A stretch of DNA of 64,000 nt from Atopsyche davidsoni (taxonomy: Eukaryota; Arthropoda; Insecta; Trichoptera; Hydrobiosidae). The DNA lies in the NCBI GenBank assembly GCA_022113835.1, contig JAILWY010000010.1:1017501-1081500 (forward strand), written 5' to 3'. The notes under the pieces are model-generated. The model had not been told where the DNA came from. It worked only from the letters and a program-made list of their open reading frames with translations, and made no database searches. Of the stretch, positions 24,390 through 36,209 are shown one piece after another (position 1 is the first letter of the stretch; each line of letters starts with the position of its first letter). Position numbers and translations under genes: made by a program.

Positions 24390-24730
24390 TCAGGGCTAGC
24401 TTGCTTCAAGGTCGTTCAAAGCGGCTTGTTACGTGTCTGATAATATTTATAAAACGGTTGTTGGTGCTGTCTTCCGCAACAGAAACACACAAAGTTCCAG
24501 GTAGGCGGCACCTGAGCGGGCAAGCCTCCTCGGTGCGGAGTTACCAGCAGATAACCCTAGCGGCACTAAACTAGTATTTGTGGGCCACCGAGGACGGGGC
24601 CCGCGGGGAGCGGGGCGGGTAATTCAATTTATGACCCCCGAACTGCGTGCCGCGAGGGTTATTACTTATTTAAATTTTACGCTTTTGGACCACCCCGCCG
24701 CGCTATACATGCGCCGAGGCGGCGAGTAGC
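24390..24730. other. GC-rich island
   Basis: Among the most GC-rich stretches in the window (24580-24620 is almost pure G/C). It holds a CAGGT/ACCTG dyad at 24498-24514. No protein is recognised in any frame. Composition suggests a host regulatory element or CpG-type island. Confidence 0.35.
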
Positions 24731-24834
24731 AATTTTTTGATGATGATTTTTTTTAATCATTGTAAGTTAAGGAGGCTTCGGCCAGGGATGGGGAATTTTC
24801 AAAAAAACTCTTACTCTTATCACATTTTTTTATA

Positions 24835-25322
24835 CAAGGTGTCCAAAGAAAGCATCGAGTATTTGTTAGTTCAGTAAATCTAAAACTACTAGTAATCAAG
24901 TATTTTTTTTATTGTTGAATACAAAATGGAAAATTATTTCAAAAAGATGATATTATCCAAATGGTGACAGTTACGCTGCTGGCACTCTTTTAATCTGGAA
25001 CGAAGATTGCTGATAACACGTTGACACATAGCCCTCAATATTGCTGCTATTCTCTGCTAATATTGCTGTCAAGAGGGCTAAGGTCGGGCTTCTGGGAGGC
25101 CAGTTGATGTTACCTCTACGTGAAATGACCTTATTAGGGAATAATTCATTAACAGCTTCAATTGATTGATTGGATGTATGGCAAGTGGCCCCGTCTTGTT
25201 GGAATCACGTTTTTGAGTTGAAACCTTGAAACTCCTGCAACTCCTAAGCCAAAAAAATTTCGATGCATATCGCAATAACGGTCACTATTCACATTCACCC
25301 GATACTCTTTTTGGACACCCTG
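24835..25322 (-). mobile_element. Tc1/mariner-like element remnant with TA duplication
   Basis: Termini CAAGGTGTCC and GGACACCCTG are inverse complements with one mismatch and are flanked by TA (24833-24834, 25323-25324), the target of the IS630-Tc1-mariner superfamily. The next 20 bp also pair in part. At 488 bp the element is internally deleted but retains part of its transposase (see next entry). It sits inside the CCAGGGATGGG element, so it inserted later. Confidence 0.75.
24955..25310 (-). pseudogene. DDE transposase fragment (IS630-Tc1-mariner superfamily)
   Basis: Reading from 25310 downward: VNVNSDRY, then, after a frameshift, FQQDGATCHTS with the second catalytic Asp (codon 25193-25195), then VISRRGNINWPPRSP, and after a 1-nt deletion DLSPLD with the third Asp (codon 25083-25085). 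Allowing for the deletion, 36 residues separate the two Asp, as in the arthropod transposases that carry this motif set. The N-terminal half with the DNA-binding domain and first Asp is deleted. Inactive. Confidence 0.8.
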
Positions 25323-25374
25323 TATGATTTAAAGATTACATGTAAATCTATGGAATAAGATTAATATATAAATT

Positions 25375-25600
25375 AAAAAAAAAACATTTACAAACTTTGG
25401 TTTTGAAAAGTTGTCATTTTATCCAATTTTTTCTGATTTTATTTGACCTTGAAAAAAATATGAATTAAATAATAAAATATATAAATAAATATAATTTATA
25501 AGTTTTTAATTTTCTGTTAAATTAATATTTTTTTAATATAAAAGTAAAGCGACAATTAAATGAATGAAATGACATTATATTTTATCCGTAGAAGAAGGTA
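25375..25600 (+). repeat. Dispersed repeat family C, copy 1
   Basis: Closely matches 44605-44855, with AACTTTGGTTTTGAAAAG followed by GTCATTTTATCCAATTTTT in both, and a shared end around AAAGTAAAGCGACAATTAAA. Here it forms the inner part of the CCAGGGATGGG element. Confidence 0.7.
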
Positions 25601-25709
25601 TGTATCTAACTTTTGGCATTAAACTTTTTTGATTGGTGAAGTAGATATTTCCCAAAATATTTTCTAAAATAATCATAAAACTCAAAAATAGACCCATCCC
25701 TGGTCTTTA

Positions 25710-26376
25710 GGCCTCTTAATTATTCGTCGTCAGATAATCGTAATATTATTTTTTTGTGTGATACTGTATGACTATTGAGGAATCAAAAATTATGTAATTT
25801 TTTGTAATTTTAACGAACGGTATAATTTGTTTTTTAGGTAAATTAAAATTAAATTCAAGTTTATTGATAAAGTTATAATCTTATTAAAACAGTCATTTTT
25901 CAAAAATAGGGAACAATAGCTTTGGTAAAATATAACTTAATATATATAGCAATCCGTGAAGGTTTTTTTTAAAGCTTGTTATTCTTTTTTATTTTACACG
26001 GTAAAAATACAATCTTCTTAAATATTACAAAATCACAATCCATGGATAAATAAAGCTTTCAGTTTTCAGTGTCTTAAAAATAATATCGCGTAAAAGCAAG
26101 CGATGAATTTATATCCTTGTAAACATTTTATAGGAATAACGCTCAGAATACAAATTGATTACAAAAGTTTTACCCTAGCATCATTAGGTGTTTTTTAACT
26201 AACGTTTTGAGACGCACCTTGTTATTGAAGTAAAGTCTTAAGATAAACGTTTTTATTTTTCGATAGTTAACGCAAATTATACTTGTTAACTTTTATAGTA
26301 ATCCTGAAAATTTACGATAAGAAAGAACAGGAAATATTTTTGATAATCATACTACTGTATTATAGTAACAACCTTA
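25710..26376. other. AT-rich spacer, nothing recognised
   Basis: No element ends, tandem array or coding relic identified. Confidence 0.5.
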
Positions 26377-26384
26377 ATTTATTT

Positions 26385-26850
26385 CAGTGGCTCTCAAACT
26401 CTTTTGGCCCACGTACCCCTTTTCATAGTCAAAACTTGCCCACGGACCTCCTTTCATGGTCAAAACATGCCCACGGACCCCCTTTCGTAGTCAAAACTTG
26501 CCCATGGACCCCCTTTCATAGTCAAAACTTGCCTACGGACCCTCTTTCATAGTCAAAACTTGCCTACGGACCCTGGGTGAAAAACTACATAAATTCTATT
26601 GCGTTCCTGTATAAACCTGCCTGACTCACCGCGATGCCTATTATTACTTGTATTTTATGCACCTGTCTATATTTATATTTTACTTAGGGCGTAAAAATCG
26701 CTTATAATGTATTCATTGTTATTTATTTTAATTTCCATATTAATAAAAACGAGTCACAATTTTTTTATTTTATATTAAACTTTACGCGGACTCCCTGGCG
26801 TTGTTCAGGAACCCCCATATCGATTTTCTAAGGACCCCCTGGTCACACAC
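26385..26850 (+). mobile_element. hAT-like element remnant
   Basis: Starts CAGTGGCTCTCAAACTC, the form of terminal repeat common to Charlie-type hAT elements. CCACGGACCCC-type subterminal repeats follow. A second cluster of similar words (GGAACCCCC, AGGACCCCCTGG) lies at 26787-26845 and may be the other subterminal region. The right terminus (expected ...TTTGAGAGCCACTG) and an 8-bp duplication are not found, so the right end is lost or decayed. No transposase is present. Confidence 0.5.
26408..26574 (+). repeat. 31-bp minisatellite, about 5.4 units
   Basis: Unit form: CCCACGGACCCCCTTTCAT followed by AGTCAAAACTTG. Adjacent units differ at a few positions and only partly share variants (CCTACGG in the last two). 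It lies in the subterminal region of the hAT-like remnant, so it probably arose by expansion of a subterminal repeat. The plus ORF 26283-26552 across it is an artefact of the 31-bp period. Confidence 0.85.
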
Positions 26851-26999
26851 TTCTTATTGACACACTTCTAAATGTTACGAGAAAGTCTGAAATATCAGAG
26901 AGTTTCAACTATTTTTTTAGTTACCGATTATACATGGTATAAATTCTTAGAGATTTCCTAATTTTTCTTGTATTTTTTCAAATTTATCCGCTGCTGATC

Positions 27000-27220
27000 A
27001 GGTCTCGATTCCCTCACGGAGCTCCCGGAGGTGCGATAGTTGCTAAACTGGGCTCATTTCGATTCTTCAGGAAGTTCGTTTCCCATCTCACGTCTCGGAT
27101 CCCGCGTTAGGGCGGTCTCGCAGCTTAACTACCAGAATTAAAACGACCCTCTAAACGGCTGAAAATTTGCAAGGAACCGCAGGACGCAGGTCGCCGCGAC
27201 CCCCGATCCGCCCTGGGAAC
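27000..27220. other. GC-rich non-coding island
   Basis: CG-rich sequence ending in GTCGCCGCGACCCCCGATCC near 27190. It contains GTCGC/GCGAC dyads. No coding similarity. Possible regulatory element. Confidence 0.3.
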
Positions 27221-27229
27221 TCAATTTGC

Positions 27230-30200
27230 TTTTGTAATTTTTTTCGTGATCGATAACGTATTTAACGGTGTAGAAAGATTACTTTGGCTAATTTGTCCGA
27301 AAAATCCCCGAAGAAAGCTTATAAATATAATCACCTTGTTTTTTATTGTATTTTGGATAAAACCTTCTTTATAAATAATCCGAAATGTAAATTTGCTTTC
27401 GATTTGTAATTTTGAATGATTGAACGGTTTTTTTTCCACGCAAAGAAAATGTAACTAAAACATCTTTATGACGTGAAAATAATTAGTTCACTACCCTGAA
27501 AAGACAAGAGACCGCAAGAGAAAAGTATGCAAAAGAAAGCATTTTATGGTAACTCTGGTTATATCAAGCGTATAATGTTTCTTTCTGAAATTTTTAACTG
27601 TGTGTAAAAAAATGTGTTTTACACGGAGTTTTTTCTGAAAACATGGAAACAAGTTACAATATTTCCCGTATTAAAATAAATGAAAAAGTAACTTGTCTAC
27701 AAAAAAATTTAACTTACACTCTAAAGACCTAAACCAAGCTTTTATCGACACCACAACGTGGTATTTAAATGAATATTTTTTTATAACGATTATCTAGGTT
27801 AACTCGAAGACATTACTAAATTAACAAAAACTTTTTTGTACAATGTTTGGGTTATGTTCAATTTTGACTCTATGTATGTTTTATTTTGGATGAACTTGTA
27901 TTAATACAAATTTAAAGTGTATTAATATTTAATGTTATTTGTTTGTGAGATCAAAACGGGAATTGAATTTGAGTACTTGAACTTGAACTTGTATCATAAT
28001 ATAAATAAAAATATTTTTTTTTAATCCAACAATTTTATGCAATTTAAATTGAGTTGGTGATATTTTTTGAATTCTAGTATATAAAAACAAATTGAGTAAA
28101 ATTTATTCATCAAATGAAATTTATTTGTCACCTAAAGATTTAATAACCAATTTTGAAAAACATACCTAAAATTTATATCCAAAGACGTTAGTAAAAAATC
28201 TTGGGAAGCATAATATAAAATATTTTCTAAATTTTATAAAAAAAACATTTATATAGCCCGACTCAATACCAAAAAAAATTTCATTTAAAGTGCTCAAAGA
28301 ACATATAAAAAATCAGTAAAGCGTATTTGTTATTTTCAATATCTAAAATATTTGAAACTGAATATATTAAACACACCAAAAAACATTTTAAAACACTATG
28401 GGTGCAACTGCTGAAATAAAACAGGAAACGGTACTGTTTAGTACCGGATATGAGATGCGGTTCATCCTTCTAGCAGCAAAAGCAAAATTGATATGCAGTT
28501 TACTGCATCATACGCTAAAGCATCGCATTTCATGGATAAATGCATATTTAATTTCATATCATACCAATAAAACGCAATATCGTGTGATGAGGTTTTGCAA
28601 TTTACAATATTCTTGTTAATATTATGGACTTCATTGTTGGCCGCTTGTTACGCAATTAATTTCAAGGATTCCAATTAAAACTGCTAATTTGGAAAAAATA
28701 TATTTTGCTAGAGGGGAAAAAACATCCAAGATAACGAATTAATCAATTAATTAATTAGCAAGCATACTGAACGGGATCTCGTGTTCAAATTAGGATATTA
28801 CAAGTTTTTATATTGTAATTCTGTAATAAACATATATAACTGTGTGTTTTATAATATTTTATTAATTAATATCTGTTATTTGATTCTTCAGGTTTTGATG
28901 TATGGATAACCTTTAATACAAATACCTAACAAGCAATATAAACTTTGGAGGCGTCTTAAGATAAAAACATAACATTTTTGATTTTTATTACTTTCAGCTG
29001 TTTTCATGCTGCCTCTTCTATAGCGACCACTTATAAAAAAAAGTACGTTGTTAACTTTATCGTTAGTCTTTTTTGTGCTCTATTTGTGACATAAAATAAG
29101 TAGAAAAAATATTAAGTGAGTGTACTTCTCTAAGCTCCCGGATCTTTATTTTAAACATATTTTTTTTCAGCGCAACCAAATTTAAAAAAGGGAAAAATAT
29201 TACAAACGTAACTCGAACAAGGGGTCGGCTTGTGAATATATTAACATAGCCACGAAGTGGATGTTACTTTCCCAACTGCGTAAAAATTCATCCTATTTTC
29301 CGTAATGAATATTCAATTCAGTTAAAGATATTGAAATCACTTGATGCGTTTTTTTAAATTTTATTATTTGTCTATTATATTTGAAGTAAAGTACTAAATA
29401 AACCTTTAACTGTGTTTTATGAAAAGCTTTTAGGGTGTTCCAATGAAGATATCCAGTTTCTTCAGTAATTTGATCGAGGTTCTACGTGAAAACCACACAG
29501 AGTTCAATTCATTCCTTGTAAATTTCTATCTCCGCAAATTAATTCTACCCGCCTCGTGAAATAAAGACAGCCTCAGTTGCCTTTGGGGATTAAACAACCT
29601 TTAGATTTTCTTAATACAACCATAAATATCGCAAATATCGATACTCACCAACATCTTGAGGATATTTTGTTCAATTGAGATTAAACCATAATTTTATTCA
29701 AGTTAAAGAAAAATACAGAGTTTATCCCCGACAAGACTGTTTCAATTCGTCAAATCCATTATTAAAAAAACAAATATTTAAAAATGGCTTGCTATCGCTT
29801 TTCAAAAGCTCTAAATGGCTTTTAAAAAGTAAATTTTCTGATAACACTGGAAACAAACAAAAATATGTGTTGTTTCTTAGTCAATTGACTATATTTATTT
29901 GTTGTTTGTATTTTTCAAAATTAAACATGATTAATTTTTTTTTTAAATGAATAAACAAACAGAATAATAGAATCACTAATTGTATTTGTTTATTATCTCC
30001 GTAAACACGATTCTTCTTTGAATGTAACATTATCACACATATTAAAATTTTCGATAACATCGCTTTCATGGAAAACGTTAACATAACTTGGTTGGCTTAT
30101 TACTTAAATCCAGAAGATGTTTTCAATTAAGAATGAGTACATTGGATAAAGATAACAAGACTATAAACAAACAAACGAAACACATTGGTTTTTAATTTAA

Positions 30201-32935
30201 CTGAAAATATAAATCAAAAGGATTACATAATTATATATATTGTAAACAAATTATAAAGATATTAAACTTTATTTCCAAATATTATTAACATTACAATTCT
30301 GCAAGCTGAACTCAATTTTTTTTGTTATTATCATGAGACATGTATTCGCTTATATTAAAAAGTAGAAATAAACAAGTACACTTATTAACTTTTCGATTAC
30401 TATATATGGTACAAATGTTGATTTCGTTTAATTTTACGTAAGCCTTTTAAAGGTATGTCGATACTGATGTACGGGATATTTCAATTATAACGAAAATGTA
30501 CTTGCAAGTGGATTTCCGTCGGCAGCCAACGTTGTCAAATGGTTTAACTAAGCAAACAGTCAACACACTCGGCGGTGGATTATCATGAACACCAGAATTT
30601 CTTATGCAAGCAGGGACATACGCGAGAATATAAATATTTGATTTCTGAAACACCTCCATTTTTCACGCGATAAAAATAACTCGTGTTCATTTTTGAAAAT
30701 AATCTTCAATTTTTCCGAGAAATATTCTTGATTCACTCAACAATCTCCGTAAATCCTGAAACAATATGAGTATATGTGTGTGAGTGTTAATGCTTATTTT
30801 TATTAAAAAATAAAAATCTTCTGCTATTTTTACTGATTTATATATTTTCCATTAGAATAACAATTACTGTATCCTTGCTAATTTGTATGCAACTTTATGA
30901 ATGAATGAATCATCACCCACCGTGGTAGGATTAGTTAAACATATAATGTCAGTAGAAAGATAGTAATTTTTTGACAAATATCAAAAATTTGATGTACGTT
31001 GTTGTAAATCTTTTAAACATAATTTATATTTATTTTGATATTAAAAAAAATAGATGAAAGGGCTTGTAAAATGCGATTAGACGATTGATTTATGTCAGAA
31101 TGATAAAATAACTTTTTGTTATTGTAAAAGAAGTACGTATTATTCATTGAATCCTTCAGTTTGAAGATAGCTCTATAGATTTGTTAAAGCGAGGTCATCG
31201 CCACTTCACACCACATAAATCTTAACGAATCAATTAGTTAATCTTATATTCATTATATCCCATGTATTTATTTCTTATACGTTCAAAAAATCAATATTTT
31301 TGACAGAAAGTACGTTGGCATTATAGAACTTATGAACATGTTGAAAAATCACTCAAGTACTTTATTTTGTTTTAAATATCTTTTACTTTCAGTTACACAG
31401 AAACAGCAACCAACCTGTGCATATAAAAATAATAAAAAAAAGAAATACACCGGAATTACGTAGATAAGTTTATCGCCTGCTTCAGTATTTCTTAGTTTTC
31501 AGTCCCGCTTGCTTGCGACTTCCTGTCTCCGCTCTATTGTTGCGCTACCAGTGCCGTAGGTATTTGCATCAATTACAAAACTTATTAATTAACCTGCCAG
31601 ATCTCGACACTGTAGCCGGCATCCGTTTTTACTGCAACTGAAAGGGATGATGGACTAACATTTGCTCGTCGCTGTTTCATCTTGATACTTGTAATTGATT
31701 ATAGTTTTTATTTTTATGCTCATTGTGTACAGTGTTATTTAATAAAAAGCTATTCGTGTATTCAATTCACATTGAACACAATGATTAATATTGCTTATAA
31801 CAACAATGAGAATAAAACAGAACGATCATTTACACTCAATTTTTACGCGTATACTATTTTTCCAATAAATTCGAATAAAAAATATTATGTGTTTCAATAA
31901 AACACTTCCACTATTTTAAATAAAAGCACAGCATATATTTTTGTAGTCAAACCGTTTGTTTTAAAACAATATGGTTAGTATTCGGTTAGTTTAAGCTTTT
32001 TTGATTACACCTGTGAATATGGAACTATTTTCATGTTTATATGACAGTGAGAGAATAACAATATTCGCTCTGTCCAAACGCGGGGAATGATACGAATGTC
32101 TCCGTTTTGAAAGCATAACGATGGTTACCCCACATAATCGTATTAATTCTGGATATTCCAGCAGTGAAACATTTCCCACTTTGCTTAAACATTCAGGCTT
32201 TCATACGTTCTTGAGGTATAAAGCTTTCAAAGTCATGCAACGTTAGACATCAATCATTAAGCTGTAATGTTTTCGATTAGAGGAAATAAAAAAAAGCACA
32301 AAAATTTTCAATGGGTATTTTAGAATATGATTAATCCTATTTCATTCTAATTATTTGGATGATTAAATTCATTTTGAGAGAGAAAGTCTTGTCACATATA
32401 CATAAAGTGCAAGTACTTTTGAACATACGTACGTTTTATAATTAACGTTTTATAATTAAAGAATTTAAATTTATCCACTCCACAAAATATATTTGGTTCG
32501 ATAATTTTTACCAAATAAAATCCCGTTTTGTGTATTTGGATTTGGCGATTTTTAAAAAAAAGTGATGAAAAAAACAACGATGCATTTGCAATGAAATAAA
32601 AGTGTACGCTGCACTTTTGAGAACAAACACAATGGAAGAGCATCTGTTGTAAATGACACACATTCAGACGGTCTATAAAAAGCAGCTGCCCGTGGCGGTT
32701 ATAAACCCGACAATAAGAACTGTTAAAAATAACCATTTGAATGTTTTTCTATAAAGCAGACTGTTGGCTACGATATATTTATTCTGATTTTTTTGTACAC
32801 TAACTCCATTTTTTTAAGCGATGCACGGTTATTCAATAACATCATTTATAGAAAGTATAAATAACAAGCGGTTATTATAAAACCTTTATTAAATCTGCGC
32901 TTTTAGATGATTAATCAAAGGTTTTACTTAATTGC
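27230..32935. other. AT-rich spacer with minor GC-richer patches
   Basis: Somewhat higher-complexity patches lie at 28390-28560, 30440-30660 and 31500-31680. A short match to family B (ATATTTTTGACAGAAAGTAC) is at about 31294. Otherwise no elements or genes are recognised. The 114-aa minus ORF at 32392-32736 shows no domain features. Confidence 0.45.
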
Positions 32936-33461
32936 TAAACTTCTGTGTACGAAGTGGTAAGAGCGCCAGTCCCGAAATTTACCGAAAAAATTAAGGATTT
33001 TTTACTTCTTAAATTCAGGAGTCGATCACTTTTGAATAAAATATATAACAATTATGATAAAAATGTTTTCAAGAAACTTACTTAAAGTCTTGTATTTCAT
33101 TCCGGGAAAAAGCTAGACGTTTAGTACAAATATTCTGAAAATTTTTATGAAGCTGATTTTAGTGCGCTGATATATTTTTCGCGTCAAAATTTTTATTATT
33201 ATAAATAAGTGCGCAACAAGCAATATGAGTGTTTAAGAACTTCACCATTTTCTTTTAAAACGCGGAGACGCAAAAAACAAACTCGTGAAACTTGGCAAGT
33301 TCTATTTCTTTTTTTACATAAGTCACAAGTCACTAATTATAATGTTTAATAAAATTGTGTTTATTGATATAAAAAGTACACATTAAAGCAGGGTTTTTTG
33401 GGTAGTGAGTATTGGTTTTTTTAGTAAATATTTAATTGAACACACGTTATAGAACTGTATT

Positions 33462-33782
33462 CTAATATATCGAGAAGTTAAGCTTTAACTGGTGGTACTT
33501 TTTGTACGTCGTTTCGATTCGCCGTTGCCGGGCAATGTCTTTTTCAGTGTAGCCACGTTTTAATGCATAGCGCAATTTTTGCGCTGGTAATGTTAAACCA
33601 TTAAAAACATAATGGCCTACACTTTGCGCAAAATCCTTACAATGGGCCCGTCACGTTTGAATCTTATCTTGCGAAATGTACGAATAATTATCTTGTGTTA
33701 CATATAAGACCAGAGGTTCTTCAAACCCTGTTACGCAGCTCATTAAAAACAATATAAATAACATCAGCATATTTCGAATCAT
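33462..33782 (-). pseudogene. Bacterial-like lipoprotein gene relic (candidate lateral transfer)
   Basis: From an ATG at 33782 one frame runs 106 codons to TAG (33462-33464), broken only by TGA at codon 44. The N-terminus MIRNMLMLFILFLMSC looks like a bacterial lipoprotein signal: a charged start, a hydrophobic core and a lipobox-like L-M-S-C with Cys at 16. The rest is soluble and compositionally protein-like, with GHYVFNGLTLPAQKLRY and KRGYTEKDIARQRR. It is GC-richer than its flanks. The frame is kept across the stop. I do not recognise a named family. No Shine-Dalgarno sequence is obvious. Alternatives are a host secreted peptide or exon, or a chance ORF. A bacterial origin is inferred from the signal type and style of the protein only. 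Confidence 0.4.
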
Positions 33783-33789
33783 AACTTTT

Positions 33790-36030
33790 TTTATTTAACC
33801 GTTTATTCTTGACAATATTTGATGTATTTAAAAAAATTATCGGTGTCTACTTAGATGATAGCTAAATATTTATCGTCAAGCTAAATTTAATATATAATTT
33901 TCTAATTAAATGTTAAACATATATTTTGGTATTGAATGGATGAAAACACTTATCAATTTATATTTTTGTTATTTATATCTAATGGCTAGATTTGACTCTT
34001 TGAATCAAATCGTGCGACATATTTTTAATTACTTTTAAATGAATTAACTGTATTTATTTGCATTTTTTTTCGCGTAGTAAATTTTATAAATAACGATTTA
34101 ATCGTTTAGAATTTGAATGTTTTTTCATGATTTTTTTTTGTTCAATAATATCTCGTTCAATATTTTAGTTGAAAATTATTAAATTAACATATTTTTTTAT
34201 ACTTATTCCCTATTAAAAATAACACCAAATTTTAAATGCTCGTAAATTTTTTTCTATACGAATATTGAATGAAAAGAATGTCGTTGGATAATACTATACG
34301 AAATATATTTCATAAATGTTAATTATACCCAGTCAGGTACTTATTGTCTTAGAAAAAGTTTAGAATTCTCTGCATTAGTTACCAACGCCATTACAAGTTC
34401 ACGGTCTTCCCTAATTCAGTACTGACGTGAAAGACGGTGAGTATAAACCTCTTTTGAATAACAGACCAATGTGGAGGTACATGGAGCCTTTAATGCGAAA
34501 TTTCCGTTATTAACCTCTGCTTTTTAAATTATTCCATTTCAAGCATTACAGAGTTAATCCACGTTACCTTATAAAATGACCCCTTTTGGAAAAAAAACAG
34601 GCTGTATTGTAAACTCATACAAAATGTTCAGCCGTGAGTTGAGAAACTTGGTTCTCTAATTTTTAAAAAAAATTGTTTCTAACATTTTTTTGCTACATAC
34701 ACAACTTAATTTCATTTCAAAACTAGTCATATTAAAAGTCAGTAAATATATATTTTTTCACTTGTGTTTTTTTTAATAATACTTGACATTTTTCGTAATG
34801 CTTAGGTTGAAAAAACTAACATCAGTGCAATAATATGTACGTTTTATATTGAATATAATTGATATATTTACAAATGAAGATTCAAAATGTTTTTTTTTTA
34901 TTAAACGAATATTAACAAGAATTTTGTTTCAGATAGTTTTATGGTTTGACCGTATACACTTGATCAAGATCTCTGTCTGGCAAGTAAATTTTATACTTTG
35001 GTTTGATCAAAGACGATTTGTAATAACATTGTATGTGCCAATACAAGTTACATGAAAAATTAAAAATATTTTTTTAAACCAATGAATATATATATATTTG
35101 AAGTAACAAAATATTATTATTTATAATAATTAGTTATTATTTGTACCACAGCTTTGCGTTTATCTCTGAAGGCTGGCAGTCGAGAAATGACACCCGCCGA
35201 GCAAATTAAAAAGCTATGCGAAAATTTTTGTTTAAATTTTCAGCACAAAAGCTTCGCACAATAAACTGTATATTTTTAAAAGTTTTGAAATGCCCATTAG
35301 GCGAATTTAGTTCAAGTCTTGCACCCAAAGTGGGTCAAAAAGCTGGCGACGGAAAGCGTAAAAAACACAATCATCGTAAAATAATGCAAGCAACTTTATT
35401 GTTTGCTTCTTAATCGACCCGGCTTTGAGAACGGGTACATAAAAGTAGGATTAAGATATTTACATATTCAATTATAGCAACTACTTCGTCTCTCGTACTT
35501 CATGAGAATACGAGGCCATAAAAGAATTGTAAAACATGATTTGATTTATATTAGTGCACGGGAAAATATTTATTATTAATCTAAATTAAACATACTTACA
35601 TACATATATATATACATACATGTATAACTTGTGCATTTTAAATATCATGATTAATAAAAATATGTTTAAAATTTACAAATGTCAAACAGAGAAATGGTTA
35701 GGAGATTTCGGTCATTGTTGTTTGTGAATGCTACTATATTTTTAGAACTTTTTCGTAAAAAAATAGTATTTTTGTCAGTTGGATTTAACTTTCTTATTTA
35801 CTTACATCAGTGAGTATTATTTGAAATTAATTGATTATAATAAAAATAATTAAAAATAACTTAGAATCTAATGTTCATGATAAATTATATGTAAATACTA
35901 TATATCTCCAATAACATGTTTTAAGATTTAACGGAAAATTTTAAATGAAAATTTTTCATATTGTATTGAAATACCCCTTTAAGTTTATCTTTCAAATTTC
36001 CCTAGACTGATAATTCAATAAAATGTTGTT
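33790..36030. other. AT-rich spacer, nothing recognised
   Basis: Short ORFs of biased composition only. A GC-richer patch lies at 34370-34500. Confidence 0.5.
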
Positions 36031-36039
36031 ATTAACTGT

Positions 36040-36200
36040 CGTGATCAGGTAGCGGTGGAGTTAATATGCTCAAAGCCAGTACTTCCGGCCGAGGTGAAGC
36101 TTTTAAGGCTCTATTTACACATTGAAAGGCTTCTTAATCTGTTTATTCCGAGCACTTTAGTCTGCGGCCCGTCTGATCGTGGTGAGATAATCTGTGATTC
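36040..36200. other. GC-richer non-coding island
   Basis: Contains GTACTTCCGGCCGAGG near 36080 and GTCTGCGGCCCGTCTG near 36158 between AT-rich flanks. No coding similarity seen. Confidence 0.22.
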
Positions 36201-36209
36201 AATTGAAAT

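Larger units (their letters stand above)
24782..25703. mobile_element. Outer TIR element (hAT-like?) hosting a nested insertion
   Basis: CCAGGGATGGG at 24782-24792 is exactly complementary to CCCATCCCTGG at 25693-25703, each followed inward by A/T-rich sequence. Length is 922 bp, or about 430 bp without the nested element. The TIR resembles the CAGGG starts of some hAT elements. The 8-bp flanks do not match well, so class and exact ends are uncertain. Confidence 0.5.

Noticed and set aside
26283..26552. 89-codon plus-strand ORF with repeated peptide units
   Set aside because: Created by the 31-bp minisatellite, not a protein.
32392..32736. 114-codon minus-strand ORF
   Set aside because: Composition rich in Phe/Ile/Tyr/Lys typical of AT-rich non-coding frames; no motif recognised.
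32935..33020. tRNA-like words (GTACGAAGTGGTAAGAGCG and GGAGTCGATCAC)
   Set aside because: Spacing too long and no arms pair; not enough for a tRNA or SINE call.
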